NCBI GenBank assembly: GCA_040768925.1
Contig: JAXGLZ010000001.1
Span: 62,001-126,000 of the forward strand
Direction: 5' to 3'
Origin: CALNBC01 sp040768925
GTDB lineage: Bacteria > Bacillota > Clostridia > Christensenellales > CALWSW01
Length of the DNA stretch: 64,000 nt
Part shown: piece by piece, positions 34,037-42,486 of the stretch
How the letters are laid out: every line of letters begins with the position of its first letter
How positions within the stretch are numbered: position 1 is the first letter of the stretch
The notes under the pieces: model-generated
Databases searched by the model: none
What the model was told of the DNA's origin: nothing
Seen by the model: only the letters and a program-made list of their open reading frames with translations
Position numbers and translations under genes: made by a program

Positions 34037-35380
34037 TCAAAACAGCGCGGAAAACGCCTCCTCGACAGAACCGACCCCGATAAGCTCGATCGGCAGGGAA
34101 AGACCCCTTCTGTTCGCTTTTGGAAGGATGAGCCGGGAAAAGCCCATCCTCGCGCATTCCGCGGCCCTTTTTTCCGCCGCGGAAACGGCGCGCACCTCCC
34201 CCGTCAGCCCGATCTCCCCCAGCACGGCGCAGCCGGCCGGCAGCGGAAGATTGCGCAAAGAGGAGAAAAGGGCGCAGGCCGTGGCAAGGTCCGCGCCGCG
34301 CTCGTCCACCCTCAGCCCGCCCACGATGTTCACAAAAGCGTCCTGATCGCCAAAGGCCAGGCCCAGCTTTTTTTCCAGCACGGCGATCAAGAGGGCCAGG
34401 CGATTGTAATCCAGCCCGGCCGCCATCCTTCTCGGCATGCCGAACACCGTTTTTGTGACCAGGGCCTGAAGCTCCACCATGACCGGCCTGCTGCCCTCGA
34501 TGACGCACATGGGCGCGCAGCCGGCAACGGCCTTTTCCCGGTCCGGCAAAAAGAGCGCGGAAGGGTCTTCGATCTGTGTCATCCCCCGTTCGCCCATGGA
34601 AAAGACGCCGATCTCGTTGGTGGAGCCGTAGCGGTTCTTGACGGCCCGGAGGATGCGGAAGCTGTCCGCCCGGTCGCCCTCGAAATAGAGCACCGTGTCC
34701 ACCAGATGCTCTAAAAGCTTCGGCCCGGCGATGGCCCCTTCCTTTGTAACGTGGCCGACGATGATCACCGTCACCCCCGTTTCCTTGGCCAGCCGGGTCA
34801 AAGAAGCGGTGGCCTGGCGGATCTGGGAGACCGACCCTGCGGCGGTGGAAAGGGCGCCGGAATAAACCGTCTGCACGGAATCCACGACCACGGCGGAGCA
34901 GTCAAGCTCCTTTGCCCGGTCCAGAATGCCCTCCAGTTCGTTTTCCGCCAGGACGTACAAATTCTTGCCCAAAACGCCCAGCCTTTGGGCGCGCAGGCGG
35001 ATCTGGGCCGCGCTTTCCTCCCCCGTGGCGTAAAGCACGGGGGTGTTTTTCGAAAGCTCGTCGCACACCTGGAGCAAAAGCGTGGATTTGCCGATGCCCG
35101 GGTCGCCGCCCAAAAGCACGGTCCCCCCGCGCACCAGCCCGCCGCCCAGCACCCGGTCCAGTTCGGCCATGCCGGTTTTCGTCCGCTTGGCGTTGTCCGC
35201 CCGGACGTTCTTCAAAAGCTCCGCCTCGACCGCGGTTTTTAGGGAAGCCGCGGCCTCTTTGGGGACCTTTTCCGCCTCCACAAGGGTGTTCCAGTTGCCG
35301 CAGGCGGGGCATTTGCCCATCCATTTTCCGGTTTCGTAGCCGCATTCCGAGCAGACGAAGCCGGCTGTTGTCTTTGCCAT
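34037..35380 (-). CDS. radA: DNA repair protein RadA (Sms)
   Basis: RadA is a hexameric RecA-related helicase that drives branch migration in recombination. The 447-residue protein has the N-terminal zinc finger C10-x2-C13...C24-x2-C27. The ATPase has Walker A GGDPGIGKST, and the RadA-specific KNRYGSTNEIGVF motif is present. A C-terminal Lon-like domain contains GLRVDERGADLATACALFSSL. It lies upstream of carD and yacL; the disA gene often found next to radA in Bacillus is not between them. Confidence 0.97.
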   Translation of the reverse strand: MAKTTAGFVCSECGYETGKWMGKCPACGNWNTLVEAEKVPKEAAASLKTAVEAELLKNVRADNAKRTKTGMAELDRVLGGGLVRGGTVLLGGDPGIGKSTLLLQVCDELSKNTPVLYATGEESAAQIRLRAQRLGVLGKNLYVLAENELEGILDRAKELDCSAVVVDSVQTVYSGALSTAAGSVSQIRQATASLTRLAKETGVTVIIVGHVTKEGAIAGPKLLEHLVDTVLYFEGDRADSFRILRAVKNRYGSTNEIGVFSMGERGMTQIEDPSALFLPDREKAVAGCAPMCVIEGSRPVMVELQALVTKTVFGMPRRMAAGLDYNRLALLIAVLEKKLGLAFGDQDAFVNIVGGLRVDERGADLATACALFSSLRNLPLPAGCAVLGEIGLTGEVRAVSAAEKRAAECARMGFSRLILPKANRRGLSLPIELIGVGSVEEAFSALF

Positions 35381-35423
35381 GATCCAGTCCTTTTCCTCAT
35401 TAAAAAAATGCGATGTATAGATT

Positions 35424-35449
35424 GCGAAAAGCCGCCCGTATCGAGCGGC
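35424..35449 (-). terminator. Terminator of the murC-ispDF unit
   Basis: On the minus strand GCCGC pairs with GCGGC (35431-35449) and is followed by TTTTCG. It follows the propeller-like gene at 35457. Confidence 0.65.
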
Positions 35450-35456
35450 CGGAGAT

Positions 35457-36659
35457 TCAGGAGATCGCCGCGTACTTCAAAACGTCCCTTGAGAGGATCC
35501 CGGTTTCGAACCAGATCACCTTGTCCGAGGAAACGTCCGCCAGCATCGCCGATTCAGAAGCCGGGGTGACGATCTGCTCGTATCCGTCTTCCAAAAAATA
35601 TACATAGATCGAGTTGTTCCGGTTATAGGCGAGGAAACTGTCGGTGATGCCGTAAGTCAGCACGTTTTCCGCCACAAGGACCGGCTCGCCCCGGCCGATG
35701 GAAAGATAAAGCTTCGCGCCTTCGGCGTGGTCGCCGTCGATCCAGGCCCAGTCTTTGCCGTTTGTCACCGGGTCGTGGACGTACATGTTCGCCTGATACG
35801 TGCCGGTTCCCTCGTTGCGCTCCAGATCGACGTAGCGGATCACGCTTTTCGGCCCGCCGTCCTGGGCGGCGGAAGGGTCCGCCTCGGCCCAGACGAGCTG
35901 CCCGTTCCCCGCCGAAGGATCGGACTGGCCGTACCGGCTGTTTTCAAAGGTGGCGGCGGTCACGTATTCCAGGGTTTTGAGATCGCAGACGTAAAGCTTG
36001 TCCATATACGTTCCGGTGCGTTCGGTCCAGGCCAGCACGTCACCCCAAAGGGATAAAGAAGGCTGGCCCGCGTAATACTGCTTGACGGTCACGGTGGTTC
36101 TGCTCTCGCGGTTATACGCCTTGACAAAGCCGCCCCCCGCTCGGTCGCCGTCCGTAAAGACCAGCCACGTTTCGTTCATGTCCAAAGAAAAAAAATCCTG
36201 CTTCTCGGCGGTGATCGGCAATTGCTCCGGGTTTTCGGGATCGCCGAGGTCCACCGTGAAGATATTCTTCAAAAGGGGGTTGCCGTTTTCGTCCACCCCG
36301 CCGGAATAGGCGATCACCCCGCCAAAGGAACAGGTGTCCCCCACGTAGCGCACGCCGGGGCTGATCTCCTTTTGCAGCGCGCCCAGCTCCGTGGTCTGGA
36401 CACTGTGGGCCGCCGGGCCTTCCTCCGGCTTTTCCGAGGACTGCATGGTGGGGGCCGGCTCATTTTCACCGATCCGCGAAAACATGGGGACGACCAGGAA
36501 GACGACCGCCAGCACCGCCGCGGCAAAAAGCGCCGTCCAGAACCCCAGCAGCACCCAGGGGCCGGAAGCCGTGGACATTAAGCTGCGCCCCCGCCGCCTT
36601 ACCCGCTTAACCCTGTGGCCCAGGCGGCTTTTCCGGAATCTCTTTTTTGAATGAGCCAT
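35457..36659 (-). CDS. Membrane-anchored propeller-like protein of unknown function
   Basis: The 400-residue product starts with a very basic cytoplasmic segment (KKRFRKSRLGHRVKRVRRRGR) followed by one transmembrane helix at about 33-57. A Pro/Glu-rich linker leads to an extracytoplasmic domain of about 300 residues. That domain has repeated strand blocks such as QPSLSLWGDVLAWTERTGTYMDKLYVCDL, GNGQLVWAEADPS and DSFLAYNRNNSIYVYFLEDG. The W/F-x-D/E spacing resembles TolB- or DUF5050-type beta-propellers. No catalytic residues are evident. It lies 31 bases after ispDF, at the end of the murC unit. Confidence 0.72.
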   Translation of the reverse strand: MAHSKKRFRKSRLGHRVKRVRRRGRSLMSTASGPWVLLGFWTALFAAAVLAVVFLVVPMFSRIGENEPAPTMQSSEKPEEGPAAHSVQTTELGALQKEISPGVRYVGDTCSFGGVIAYSGGVDENGNPLLKNIFTVDLGDPENPEQLPITAEKQDFFSLDMNETWLVFTDGDRAGGGFVKAYNRESRTTVTVKQYYAGQPSLSLWGDVLAWTERTGTYMDKLYVCDLKTLEYVTAATFENSRYGQSDPSAGNGQLVWAEADPSAAQDGGPKSVIRYVDLERNEGTGTYQANMYVHDPVTNGKDWAWIDGDHAEGAKLYLSIGRGEPVLVAENVLTYGITDSFLAYNRNNSIYVYFLEDGYEQIVTPASESAMLADVSSDKVIWFETGILSRDVLKYAAIS

Positions 36660-36689
36660 CGTCTCTCCTTCAAAAGCGTTTTTGCGGGA

Positions 36690-37829
36690 TTATCCGCAAA
36701 TCAGGGCCACCGCCCGGGCGGCCATGCCCAAGCCTTCGCCGATCTCGCCCAGGCCCTCCGTCGTGGTGGCTTTGACGCCCACCGCGCTTTTTTCGATCCC
36801 CAGCGCCGCCGCGATGTTTTCCCTCATCCGGTCGATGTGCGGCGCGAGCTTCGGCCGTTGGGCGATCACCGTCGCGTCGACGTTCGAAACCCCAAACCCC
36901 GCGTGTTCGATCAGGCCGGCGACTCTTTTCAAAAGGGCGATGCTGTCCGCCCCCCGGTAAGCCTCCTCCGTATCCGGAAAGTGGGTTCCGATGTCCCCCA
37001 GCGCGGCGGCGCCGAGCAGGGCGTCCATCACCGCGTGGGTGAGCACGTCCGCGTCCGAATGGCCGAGCAGGCCCTTTTCAAAGGGGATCTCCACCCCGCC
37101 CAGGATCAGCCTTCGCCCTTCTTCCAGCCTGTGGTAATCCTCGCCGTAGCCGATGCGCTCTTTCCGCCCTTTTCGCCCGGCGGCGATGGCGCGGGCCCGG
37201 CAAAGGTCCTCGGGCAGGGTCAGCTTGATGTTGTCCTCGCTGCCGGCAACCAGCCGCACCTCGTGCCCGGCGGCAGAAAAAAGGGCGGCGTCGTCCGTCA
37301 CGTCCTCGCCGATATGGGCTTCATAGGCCGCAAGGATCTCCTTCAGCCGGAAGGTCTGGGGGGTCTGCATGCGGAAAAGGCCGGTCCGGTCGACGGTCTT
37401 TTCCACGATGCCCCCCGGCGCGAACTTGATCGTGTCCGTCACCGGGATCGCGGCCACGCCGGAGCCGTGCGCTGCTGCGGAACGGACGCTTTCCGTCAGG
37501 ATTTCCTCGGTGACGAAGGGGCGCGCGCCGTCGTGGATCACGGCGATATCGCAGTCCGCGATGGCCTTGAGGCCAAAAAGCACCGAATCCTGCCTGCGCC
37601 CGCCGCCGAGAACCACCCCGGCGGGCTTGTCCGACCCCGCCGCGAGCGTTTCGCAGGCAAATAGCGTTTCTTCAGACGCGACCAGCACGAGGCAGTCGAT
37701 GGCCGGGCAGGAAGAAAGCGCGTCAAAGGACCTTTCGAGCACGGTTCTGCCCAAAATGTCAAAGAGCATCTTGTTTTCGCCCATGCGCTCGCCGCGCCCG
37801 GCCGCAAGCAGGATCGCCCCGGTCCTCAT
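36690..37829 (-). CDS. ispDF: Bifunctional IspD/IspF isoprenoid enzyme
   Basis: It catalyses two non-adjacent steps of the MEP pathway: CDP-ME formation from MEP and CTP, and cyclisation to MEcPP. Residues 1 to about 215 are IspD, with the nucleotide loop LLAAGRGERMGENKM and the downstream DGARPFV motif. Residues about 220-379 are IspF, with GYGEDYHRLEEGR (metal Asp and His), LLGHSDADVLTHAVMDALLGAAALGDIGTHFPDT and ATTTEGLG. The total of 379 residues fits a genuine fusion. The IspF entry motif has E where FD is more common, but the metal ligands are kept. It overlaps rqcP by four bases. Confidence 0.95.
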   Translation of the reverse strand: MRTGAILLAAGRGERMGENKMLFDILGRTVLERSFDALSSCPAIDCLVLVASEETLFACETLAAGSDKPAGVVLGGGRRQDSVLFGLKAIADCDIAVIHDGARPFVTEEILTESVRSAAAHGSGVAAIPVTDTIKFAPGGIVEKTVDRTGLFRMQTPQTFRLKEILAAYEAHIGEDVTDDAALFSAAGHEVRLVAGSEDNIKLTLPEDLCRARAIAAGRKGRKERIGYGEDYHRLEEGRRLILGGVEIPFEKGLLGHSDADVLTHAVMDALLGAAALGDIGTHFPDTEEAYRGADSIALLKRVAGLIEHAGFGVSNVDATVIAQRPKLAPHIDRMRENIAAALGIEKSAVGVKATTTEGLGEIGEGLGMAARAVALICG

Positions 37830-38068
37830 GGGAGCAGGCGGAACATCCCCGCCGCGTCCGCCTTGAGCGCGTGTTCCGAAAGGGAAAGCACTTCGGCCTG
37901 AACGTCCTTCCCGCCCAGGCGAAGGCCGATCACGTCGCCCACTTTTACCTCCGCCGAGGGCTTGGCGGCTTTTCCGTTTATGGTGACGCGCCCCGTGTCG
38001 CAGGCCTCGTTGGCCACGGTGCGCCGTTTGATCAATCGGGAAACCTTCAGGTATTTGTCCAGCCGCAT
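37826..38068 (-). CDS. rqcP: RqcP (YabO/Hsp15-like) S4 RNA-binding protein
   Basis: RqcP works with RqcH on stalled 50S subunits to add C-terminal alanine tails. The start is taken as the ATG at 38068 (MRLDKYLKVSRLIKRRTVANE), five bases after GAGG; a GTG two codons earlier is possible. The 80-residue protein is a single S4 domain. It has the family opening DKYLKVSRLIKRR, then GRVTINGKAAKPSAEVKVGD and a short C-terminal helix. It begins at the end of murC (four-base overlap) and overlaps ispDF, so the three are co-translated. Confidence 0.88.
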   Translation of the reverse strand: MRLDKYLKVSRLIKRRTVANEACDTGRVTINGKAAKPSAEVKVGDVIGLRLGGKDVQAEVLSLSEHALKADAAGMFRLLP

Positions 38069-38070
38069 GT

Positions 38071-39444
38071 TCACCTCAAAAAAATCCGGGTCTTTTGATA
38101 AACGTCCCCGCTGCCCATGGTGACCACCATGTCGTTGGGCTTCAGGTTCCGCTTCAGCCAGTCTTTAATGTCCTCAAACGTGGGAAGATAGACCGCCATA
38201 ACGCCGGACGCTTCGATCGCCCTGACGATGTCCCTCGCGTGGACGGTGCCGTCGTCCGTCTCCCTTCCGGGGTAAATATCCGGAACGATGGCGCAGTCCG
38301 CGTCCTTCATGCAGCTCATGTCGCCGGTAAAAAGGGTTTTTGCCCGGGTATAGGAATTGCACTGCAAAACCGCGTAAAGCTTGCCGTCGCACACCGAGCG
38401 CGCCCCCTGCAAACAGGCGGAAATCTCTGAAGGGTGGTGGGCAAAATCGTGGTAAACCTTCGCCCCGTCCATCTCGCCGTAATACTCGAAGCGGCGGCGG
38501 GTCAGCCTGTAATCCGAAAGGGAATCCGCGATGGCCTTTGGCGAAACACCCAGGGCTTCGCACACCGCGAAAGCGGCCAGGGCGTTCTTCACGTTGTGCT
38601 CCCCCGGCATGGAAAGGGCGACTTTTGCCAAAAATTCACCGTTTTTCACTACCGCGAAGCGGGTGACGCCGTCGTGGCCCGCGGCGATGTCTTCCGCCGT
38701 ATAATCCCCGCCGGTCAGGCCGAAGGTGATCGTCCGCCTGCCGCTTTCGGCCGCGAGACGCCGGACCTTTTCATCGTCATACCCGGCGACGAGCAGGCCG
38801 TCGTTAGGCAGCAGGGACGCGTATGTTTCAAACGAACGGCAGATGTTCTCCTCCGTTTTGAAGTAATCCAGATGGTCGTTGTCGATGTTGCTGATGACCT
38901 CGATCGTGGGATGCAGGGTCAGATAACTGTCCACATATTCGCAGGCTTCCGTGATGAACAGCCCGCTCTGGCCAAGCGCCGTGCCGCCGCCGAGGAAATC
39001 CGCAAAGCCGCCCACATGCACCGTCGGGTCCAGCCCCGCGTCGATGGCGGCCTTCGCGATCATCGAGGTTATGGTCGTCTTCCCGTGGCAACCGGCAATG
39101 CCGACCACCGTTTCGTATTGCCCGCTGATCTGGCCCAAGAGCACGCTGCGCTCCATTTCGGGAATGTTCAGCCGCTTCGCCTCTTCCCTTTCGGGGTTTT
39201 CCGGCCTGATCGCCGCGGAATAAACGGCCAGGGCGGCGCCGCGAACGTTTTCCGCCCGCTGGCCGATCGCGACGGGGATCCCCATATCCCGCAAGGGCTG
39301 GGTAAAAAGGGATTCGCCCCGATCCGATCCGGTGACCTCATAGCCGAGGTTTTTGAGCATCATCGCCAGGGCGTTCATGCTCGTTCCGCCGATTCCGATG
39401 AGATGGATGCGCTTTCCCTTGTATTCGCTGATATTGACAGCCAT
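38071..39444 (-). CDS. murC: UDP-N-acetylmuramate--L-alanine ligase
   Basis: MurC adds L-alanine to UDP-MurNAc, the first peptide step of peptidoglycan synthesis. The 457-residue protein has the N-terminal Rossmann motif HLIGIGGTSMNALAMML and the ATP loop GIAGCHGKTTITSMI. Other features are NIDNDHLDYF with the catalytic histidine and DFAHHPSEI near the C-terminal domain. Length is normal. It heads a unit with rqcP, ispDF and the propeller protein, and is divergent from purR. Confidence 0.96.
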   Translation of the reverse strand: MAVNISEYKGKRIHLIGIGGTSMNALAMMLKNLGYEVTGSDRGESLFTQPLRDMGIPVAIGQRAENVRGAALAVYSAAIRPENPEREEAKRLNIPEMERSVLLGQISGQYETVVGIAGCHGKTTITSMIAKAAIDAGLDPTVHVGGFADFLGGGTALGQSGLFITEACEYVDSYLTLHPTIEVISNIDNDHLDYFKTEENICRSFETYASLLPNDGLLVAGYDDEKVRRLAAESGRRTITFGLTGGDYTAEDIAAGHDGVTRFAVVKNGEFLAKVALSMPGEHNVKNALAAFAVCEALGVSPKAIADSLSDYRLTRRRFEYYGEMDGAKVYHDFAHHPSEISACLQGARSVCDGKLYAVLQCNSYTRAKTLFTGDMSCMKDADCAIVPDIYPGRETDDGTVHARDIVRAIEASGVMAVYLPTFEDIKDWLKRNLKPNDMVVTMGSGDVYQKTRIFLR

Positions 39445-39480
39445 TGAACTACCTTCTTTTATTCAGTATTCGCCAGTCTC

Positions 39481-39510
39481 ATTATAGCCCCTAGCAGTAT
39501 ATTTGAGCAA
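39481..39510 (-). promoter_or_regulatory. Promoter of the murC unit
   Basis: On the minus strand TTGCTC (39505-39510) and TATAAT (39481-39486) are 18 bases apart, about 37 bases before the murC start. Confidence 0.75.
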
Positions 39511-39609
39511 GCCGCCCGGGGTGAAATTCCCGCAAAAGCCCTGCCTTCGGGTTTTTGCGCGCGAATTTTGCCGGTTTTTGCGGCCGGCAAATTTTTCCTG
39601 CCGTTTCCC

Positions 39610-39638
39610 TTGCCAAATACCAAAAAACGAACTATAAT
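39610..39638 (+). promoter_or_regulatory. purR promoter
   Basis: TTGCCA (39610-39615) and TATAAT (39633-39638) are 17 bases apart. It excludes the upstream ATG at 39568 as the purR start, because that codon lies before the transcription start. Confidence 0.82.
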
Positions 39639-39666
39639 ACTTCTCATATTGAGAACATTCGGAAAG
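39623..39666. promoter_or_regulatory. Candidate inverted PurBox pair over the purR promoter
   Basis: The plus-strand box AAAAACGAACTAT (39623-39635) matches the Bacillus PurBox pattern AWWWCCGAACWWT at nearly every position. An inverted, weaker copy (CTTTCCGAATGTT on the minus strand, 39654-39666) lies 18 bases away, close to the known 16-17-base spacing. The first copy overlaps the -10 box. Confidence 0.5.
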
Positions 39667-39702
39667 GGGAGAACCTGTAAAAACAAGGTTCGGTTCACTG
39701 TC

Positions 39703-40530
39703 TTGAATAAGATCACCCGCAGCGAGCGCATCGCCATGATCCTTCTGATGCTCGCGCAAAAGCCAAACAAGCTCCACACCTTAACGGAATTCGCGGAGAA
39801 ATTCGGCTGCGCCAAATCCACCCTGAGCGAGGATATGTCCGCCCTGAAAAAGGTGCTTTCCCAGAACGGGCTCGGCCGGATCGAAACCGTTCCCGGCGCC
39901 GCCGGCGGGGTCAAATACCTGATGGGCTCCACCCCTGCCCAGAACATCGAGTATATCCAGTCCGTCTGCGATCTGCTCCAGAATCCCTGCCGCATCCTTC
40001 CCGGCGGATTCCTTTACACCGTCGACCTTTTCTCAGACCCGACCTATATCCGCCGCCTGGGCGAGATCATCGCCGCCCAGTATTACGGCGCGGAGCCGGA
40101 CATGGTCGTCACCGTCGAGAGCAAGGGCGTTCCCATCGGCCTGATGACCGCCCAGGCCCTGGGGAAGAACCTCGTCGTCGCCAGAAGGGACAGCAAGGTC
40201 ACCGAAGGTTCGGTCGTCACTTTGAACTACCTTTCCACCTCCTCCAAGCGTCTGCAGACCATGTCTTTGGCCAGGCGGGCGGTGCGCGAAGGCCAAAAAG
40301 CCCTGATCGTGGACGATTTTGTCAAGGGCGGCGGGACCGTGGGCGCAATTTGCAACATGATGAAGGAATTCGCCGTCACCGTGGTCGGCGTCTGCTCGCT
40401 GGTGGCCTCCACCCAGGTCCCCCAGCGCAGGATAAGGGATTTCCGCACCCTGATGGTGCTGGACGGGATCGACGAAGACGGGGAAAAAATCGCCATCCGG
40501 CCCGCGGACTGGCTGGCCAACAGCAAGTGA
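39703..40530 (+). CDS. purR: Purine operon repressor PurR (PRPP-responsive)
   Basis: PurR represses purine genes and is released by PRPP. The start is placed at the TTG at 39703, giving 275 residues in line with B. subtilis PurR (285). Longer in-frame extensions would begin before the promoter. The N-terminal winged helix contains LTEFAEKFGCAKSTLSEDMSALKKVL. The C-terminal phosphoribosyltransferase-like domain contains KVTEGSVVTLNYLSTSSKRLQTMSLA and the PRPP-loop motif ALIVDDFVKGGGTVG. The ribosome-binding site for the TTG is weak, so the exact start is uncertain. The order purR-glmU-prs-pth-mfd follows Bacillus. Confidence 0.9.
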   Translation: MNKITRSERIAMILLMLAQKPNKLHTLTEFAEKFGCAKSTLSEDMSALKKVLSQNGLGRIETVPGAAGGVKYLMGSTPAQNIEYIQSVCDLLQNPCRILPGGFLYTVDLFSDPTYIRRLGEIIAAQYYGAEPDMVVTVESKGVPIGLMTAQALGKNLVVARRDSKVTEGSVVTLNYLSTSSKRLQTMSLARRAVREGQKALIVDDFVKGGGTVGAICNMMKEFAVTVVGVCSLVASTQVPQRRIRDFRTLMVLDGIDEDGEKIAIRPADWLANSK

Positions 40531-40539
40531 ACCGCTTCT

Positions 40540-40557
40540 GCGCCCCGTTTGGGGCGC
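40540..40557. other. Stem-loop after purR
   Basis: GCGCCCC (40540-40546) pairs with GGGGCGC (40551-40557) over a GTTT loop. No T-run follows, so it is a weak candidate for 3'-end formation. Confidence 0.4.
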
Positions 40558-40625
40558 GCGGCGCGCGGCAATCGGCCGATCGGGCCCATGCGCGCCGGCT
40601 TCCCTCGCCTTCGGCGCCCGGAACC

Positions 40626-40654
40626 TTGACAGCGCGCCAAAGCTGCCATACAAT
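40626..40654 (+). promoter_or_regulatory. Promoter of the glmU-prs-pth unit
   Basis: TTGACA (40626-40631) and TACAAT (40649-40654) are separated by 17 bases. The start is expected near 40661, right before a terminator-like hairpin. Confidence 0.85.
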
Positions 40655-40670
40655 TGTATTGCCGAATGAT

Positions 40671-40698
40671 GCCCGCTTCAATATCGCGGGCTTTTTCT
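40671..40698 (+). terminator. Promoter-proximal terminator or attenuator before glmU
   Basis: GCCCGC (40671-40676) pairs with GCGGGC (40686-40691) and is followed by TTTTTCTT. It lies only about 10 bases after the predicted start site and about 40 bases before the glmU ATG. Confidence 0.6.
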
Positions 40699-40736
40699 TG
40701 CGTGGTATCGTTTTATATGTGTGAGTGGAGGGGCAA

Positions 40737-41462
40737 ATGACTATTGTGCCTGTAATCCTTGCCGCGGGCGAGGGAAAGCGCATGGGCTCCGAAAGGGCGA
40801 AGGTGCTTCAGCCCGTTTTGGGCGTTCCGATGATCAAACGGGTGATGGACGCCGCGGCCATACCCGGGGCGGAAAAACCCGTCGTCGTCGTCGGCCACAA
40901 AAAGGAACAGGTCATGGCGGAGCTGGGCGGTGCGGCCAGATACGCCGTTCAGGAACGGCGCCTGGGCACCGGCCACGCCGTCATGACGGCCAAAGATTAT
41001 CTCGTCGGCAAACAGGGCCTGGCCCTGATCCTCGCGGGGGACATGCCGCTTCTTAAAAAGGAAACCGTTCTCGCCCTGGCCAAAGCCGCCGAGGGAAAAG
41101 CCCTCGCCCTGCTTTTTGCGGAACTTGCGGACCCGGCGGGCTACGGCAGGATCCTGCGGGACGGCGAAGGGAACCTTCTCGGCATCGTCGAGCACAAGGA
41201 CGCGAACGAAGAGCAGCGAAAAATCAAAGAGGTCAACGCCTCGGTCTACTGCTTTGACATTGCGGCCCTGCTTTCTTCCCTGAACAGCCTGAAGAACGAT
41301 AACGCCCAGGGCGAGTATTATCTGACGGACTGCGTGGAAAAAATCGTAAAGTCCGGCCTAAAGGCGGCGGCCCTTCGCTGCGAAGACCCGTCGGAATGCA
41401 TGGGCGCCAACGACCCGGCGCAGCTTTCGGAGTGCGAGCGGCTGCTGCAGCTCCGCGCCTGA
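40737..41462 (+). CDS. GlmU-type uridylyltransferase lacking the acetyltransferase half
   Basis: Standard GlmU (about 450 residues) makes UDP-GlcNAc using an N-terminal uridylyltransferase and a C-terminal left-handed beta-helix acetyltransferase. This 241-residue product is only the first domain. It has LAAGEGKRMGSERAKVL (residues 8-24), GTGHAV, ILAGDMPLL, a GYGRIL motif, EVNASVYCFD and NDNAQGEYYLTD, all GlmU-like. It stops at 41462, 40 bases before prs, and no hexapeptide repeats follow in any frame. The start at 40737 follows GGAGGGG. The acetyltransferase step must be done elsewhere, or this enzyme has another sugar-1-phosphate substrate. Position next to prs supports the GlmU link. Confidence 0.85.
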   Translation: MTIVPVILAAGEGKRMGSERAKVLQPVLGVPMIKRVMDAAAIPGAEKPVVVVGHKKEQVMAELGGAARYAVQERRLGTGHAVMTAKDYLVGKQGLALILAGDMPLLKKETVLALAKAAEGKALALLFAELADPAGYGRILRDGEGNLLGIVEHKDANEEQRKIKEVNASVYCFDIAALLSSLNSLKNDNAQGEYYLTDCVEKIVKSGLKAAALRCEDPSECMGANDPAQLSECERLLQLRA

Positions 41463-41502
41463 CTCCCTTTGCCTACCCATCAAATTTCTGGAGGAAATTG
41501 TT

Positions 41503-42477
41503 ATGACGCCAAACGGCAGCTTTACCCTCGGCCAGCACATCAAGATCTTTGCCGGGAACGGTTCCCCCGGCCTGGCGGCGGAAATCGCCGGGCTCTTGGG
41601 GGCCGAAGTGTCCAAATCCCGCGTCAAGCGCTTTGCGGACGGCGAGATTTCCGTCGATCTTGACGAGACCGTCCGGGGGTGCGACGTTTTTGTGATCCAG
41701 TCCACCTGCCCGCCGGTGAACGACCATCTGATGGAGCTGCTGCTCATGATGGACGCCTTCAAGCGCGCCTCGGCCGGCCGCATCTTCGCCGTAATCCCCT
41801 ATTACGGCTATGCCCGGCAGGACAGAAAAGCCCGCCCCAGGGAGCCCATCGCCGCGAAGCTGGTGGCGGATATGCTCACCGTTGCCGGCGCTTCCGGCGT
41901 TTTGACCATGGATCTGCACGCCAAGCAGATCCAGGGCTTTTTCGACATTCCCGTCGACCATATTTCCGGCGTTCCCGTCCTCGCCCAGCATTATCTGGAA
42001 CGCCGGTTCGACGGGCCGGACCTGGTGGTCGTTTCGCCAGATCTCGGTTCCGTCGCCCGGGCGCGCAGCTTTGCCAAGCGCCTGAACGCGCCGCTGGCCA
42101 TCATCGACAAGCGCCGCCCCGCCCCCAACATGAGCGAGGTGATGAACATCGTCGGCGATGTGAAGGACAAGCGCGCCATCATCATCGACGATCTGTTGGA
42201 CACCGGCGGCACCTTCAACAACGCCGCCAAGGCCGTCGTGACCGTCGGCGGCGCGAAGGAGGTTTACGGCTGCTGCACCCACGGCCTGCTTTCCCAGAAC
42301 GCCGTGGAAAGCCTGATGGATTCCCCGGTGAAGGAACTGGTGCTTTTAAACACCGTTCCCGTTCCGGAAGAAAAGCTCTGCAAGAAGATACGGCTGCTTT
42401 CCGTCGCCCCTGTCTTTGCCCAGGCAATCCAGTTCATCTGCGAAGACAGGCCCATCAGCAAGCTCGTCGAGGTGTGA
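41503..42477 (+). CDS. prs: Ribose-phosphate pyrophosphokinase
   Basis: Prs makes PRPP from ribose 5-phosphate and ATP for purine, pyrimidine, His and Trp synthesis. The 324-residue protein has IKIFAGNGSPGLAAEIA, the PYYGYARQDRKARPREPI ATP loop, DLHAKQIQGFFDIPVDH and the PRPP-binding loop IIIDDLLDTGGTF at about 226-238. Length is normal. It sits between glmU and pth as in Bacillus and supplies the ligand sensed by PurR upstream. Confidence 0.97.
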   Translation: MTPNGSFTLGQHIKIFAGNGSPGLAAEIAGLLGAEVSKSRVKRFADGEISVDLDETVRGCDVFVIQSTCPPVNDHLMELLLMMDAFKRASAGRIFAVIPYYGYARQDRKARPREPIAAKLVADMLTVAGASGVLTMDLHAKQIQGFFDIPVDHISGVPVLAQHYLERRFDGPDLVVVSPDLGSVARARSFAKRLNAPLAIIDKRRPAPNMSEVMNIVGDVKDKRAIIIDDLLDTGGTFNNAAKAVVTVGGAKEVYGCCTHGLLSQNAVESLMDSPVKELVLLNTVPVPEEKLCKKIRLLSVAPVFAQAIQFICEDRPISKLVEV

Positions 42478-42486
42478 GATTCAATC

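Noticed and set aside
39568..39702. ATG at 39568 as the purR start
   Set aside because: It lies upstream of the purR promoter boxes and would add 45 residues with no match to PurR.
40669..40740. 23-codon leader peptide ending at the glmU ATG
   Set aside because: The stop overlaps the glmU start neatly, but there is no ribosome-binding site. The frame runs through a terminator hairpin and has no codon bias suggesting attenuation.
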